Shown here piece after piece: positions 6,561 through 7,178 of a stretch of 7,178 nucleotides of DNA. Position numbers and translations under genes: made by a program. This DNA is from Armatimonadota bacterium (GTDB lineage Bacteria > Armatimonadota > Fimbriimonadia > Fimbriimonadales > Fimbriimonadaceae), in assembly GCA_003516955.1 (NCBI GenBank), contig DPBN01000007.1, positions 1 through 7,178 of the forward strand. The letters are read 5' to 3'. Under the pieces are notes generated by a model. It had not been told where the DNA came from. It did not search any database and saw only the letters and a list, made by a program, of their open reading frames with translations. Positions within the stretch are counted from its first letter, which is position 1; every line of letters starts with the position of its first letter.

Positions 6561-6969
6561 CGCTCGGATTATAGCCCTCGGCACCTTGGCGGCACTGGCG
6601 GTCGGATGCGGCCCGTCCTTCGACTTCCAGGGCCGCTGGGCGGGCGAACGGAAGCTCTCGGCGCCGCCCGGCGTCGATCCAAGCGTCGTACGCGCCGTCG
6701 CCAAGGTGGAGCTTGTCATCCGCGGCGGCAGGTTCGAGCTGTTGGAGGCCGGGACGACGAAGTCGGGCACGGCGCGATTTGCGGACGGCAAGGCGTTCCT
6801 TCGCGTCGACACCTACCTGGGCCGGCCCATCGAGTCCCTCGGCCGCGCGGCCGTCCAGATGAACAAGGAGATCGAGCTGATCCCCCAAGGCAAGGACCGG
6901 CTGCTGTTCCGAGACCCCGGGGGATTCGACCGGGAACCCGTGCTCCTCGTCAGGACCTCGCAACCTTAG
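6547..6969 (+). CDS. Small lipoprotein of unknown function
   Basis: The 140-residue product begins with a lipoprotein signal: basic MRGSIAR, a hydrophobic stretch, then LAVGC with the lipidated cysteine at residue 21. The mature part of 120 residues opens with SFDFQGRWAGE, and a G-x-W near the start is reminiscent of lipocalin-like beta-barrel proteins. The rest alternates hydrophobic and polar residues (VELVIRGGRFELLE, KAFLRVDTYL, MNKEIELIPQ), which suggests a small beta-rich domain. I do not recognise a named family and assign no function. The start is ATG 6547 (or GTG 6544 just before it); later starts would lose the signal peptide. Only a weak GGGG stands in front. The first 14 bases overlap the 5' end of purL on the other strand. 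The lemA gene follows 50 nt downstream on the same strand and may share the transcript. That a real signal peptide and lipobox appear in this frame argues against a chance frame. Confidence 0.85.
   Translation: MRGSIARIIALGTLAALAVGCGPSFDFQGRWAGERKLSAPPGVDPSVVRAVAKVELVIRGGRFELLEAGTTKSGTARFADGKAFLRVDTYLGRPIESLGRAAVQMNKEIELIPQGKDRLLFRDPGGFDREPVLLVRTSQP
6568..6573 (-). promoter_or_regulatory. Candidate -10 box for the purL operon
   Basis: A perfect TATAAT on the minus strand stands 7 nt before the purL ATG at 6560, a striking AT-rich hexamer in GC-rich DNA. Transcription starting at the usual distance would begin at or within a base or two of the ATG, giving a leaderless message; this agrees with the lack of a Shine-Dalgarno sequence there. 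No recognisable TTGACA-like -35 box lies 16-19 nt upstream (17-nt spacing gives AGTGCC). The hexamer also encodes part of the Ile-Ile pair in the lipoprotein signal peptide on the other strand, so coding constraint may explain it. Confidence 0.45.
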
Positions 6970-7004
6970 CCGAACGGCGGCCGTAGAGACTCCGAACGCG
7001 AAAC

Positions 7005-7011
7005 GAGGTGG
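7005..7011 (+). promoter_or_regulatory. Ribosome binding site of lemA
   Basis: GAGGTGG lies 8 nt before ATG 7020 in the 50-nt gap after the lipoprotein gene. I see no clear promoter hexamers in 6970-7004, which leaves read-through from the lipoprotein gene as the simplest source of transcription. Confidence 0.55.
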
Positions 7012-7019
7012 TCGGAACG

Positions 7020-7178
7020 ATGGGATGGATACTGCTGATCGTTGTCGTCCTGCTGCTCTTCTGGGTGATCGGCATGTACAACAAGCTGGTCGCCCTGCGC
7101 CAGGAGACGCGCAACGCGTGGGCGCAGATCGACGTGCAGCTGAAGCGCCGCTACGACCTGATCCCCAACCTGGTCGAG
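7020..7178 (+). CDS. lemA: LemA family protein (5' part, cut by window end)
   Basis: The first 53 codons are present. Residues 2-18 form a strongly hydrophobic membrane segment ([17 protein letters not shown]). It is followed by the family signature: YNKLVALR (20-27), then [22 protein letters not shown] to the edge, which matches the start of the conserved LemA helical-bundle domain almost perfectly. LemA proteins are small membrane-anchored proteins of poorly known function. They are often found next to a TPM-domain protein or an HtpX-type protease; that neighbour, if any, would lie beyond the window. The start is ATG 7020 with GAGGTGG 8 nt upstream. The gene is on the same strand as the preceding lipoprotein gene, 50 nt away. 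Confidence 0.95.
   Translation, partial: MGWILLIVVVLLLFWVIGMYNKLVALRQETRNAWAQIDVQLKRRYDLIPNLVE

Noticed and set aside
6561..6812. An N-terminal extension of the purL frame beyond ATG 6560
   Set aside because: It lies antisense to the lipoprotein signal peptide and domain, and PurL homologues begin near the ITPEVY segment. The extra residues resemble no family.
4104..6986. A 960-codon open frame on the plus strand opposite purL
   Set aside because: It lies antisense to purL, which has complete family motifs. Its composition is rich in Arg, His, Pro and Gly with no domain pattern, as expected for an antisense frame in GC-rich DNA.

Overview
This is a compact, clearly GC-rich bacterial segment (GC judged by eye and by the long antisense open frames, not counted). 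It holds seven recognisable genes and almost no non-coding DNA. Two exported proteins, one of them with a lipobox, suggest a bacterium with an envelope compartment. The sequence alone does not fix the phylum. The small PurL form (which needs PurS and PurQ) excludes the single-chain PurL type of enteric bacteria. An Armatimonadota-like or other GC-rich environmental lineage would fit, but that is a guess.

Layout. Positions 1-105 are a short upstream stretch with at most a 16-codon fragment of a divergent gene. A ribokinase gene (106-1026, +) follows. It meets tail to tail, sharing a CTAG at its stop codon, a four-gene minus-strand cluster read from right to left: purL (6560 to 4287), an exported 13-repeat TPR protein (4265 to 2799), NAD kinase (2791 to 1928) and an OppF/DppF-type transporter ATPase (1931 to 1023). 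The junctions are 21 nt, 7 nt and a 4-nt overlap, so these four are very probably one transcript. Head to head with purL, and overlapping its first codons by 14 nt, is a small lipoprotein gene of unknown function (6547-6969, +). After it comes the start of a lemA gene (7020 to the window edge, +).

How the parts relate. PurL performs the fourth step of de novo purine synthesis, NAD kinase makes NADP, and ribokinase makes ribose 5-phosphate, the precursor of PRPP. The window therefore leans towards nucleotide and cofactor supply, joined to a transporter ATPase whose membrane partners are not here. That functional link is inference; co-transcription of the four minus-strand genes is well supported by spacing.

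I see no RNA genes, CRISPR array, insertion sequence, prophage gene or other mobile element. No new multi-gene system is evident. The points most worth following are the overlapping purL/lipoprotein start region with a perfect TATAAT seven bases before the purL ATG, the uninterrupted 34-residue TPR array placed between purL and nadK, and a few unusual residues in NAD kinase, PurL and the ABC ATPase.
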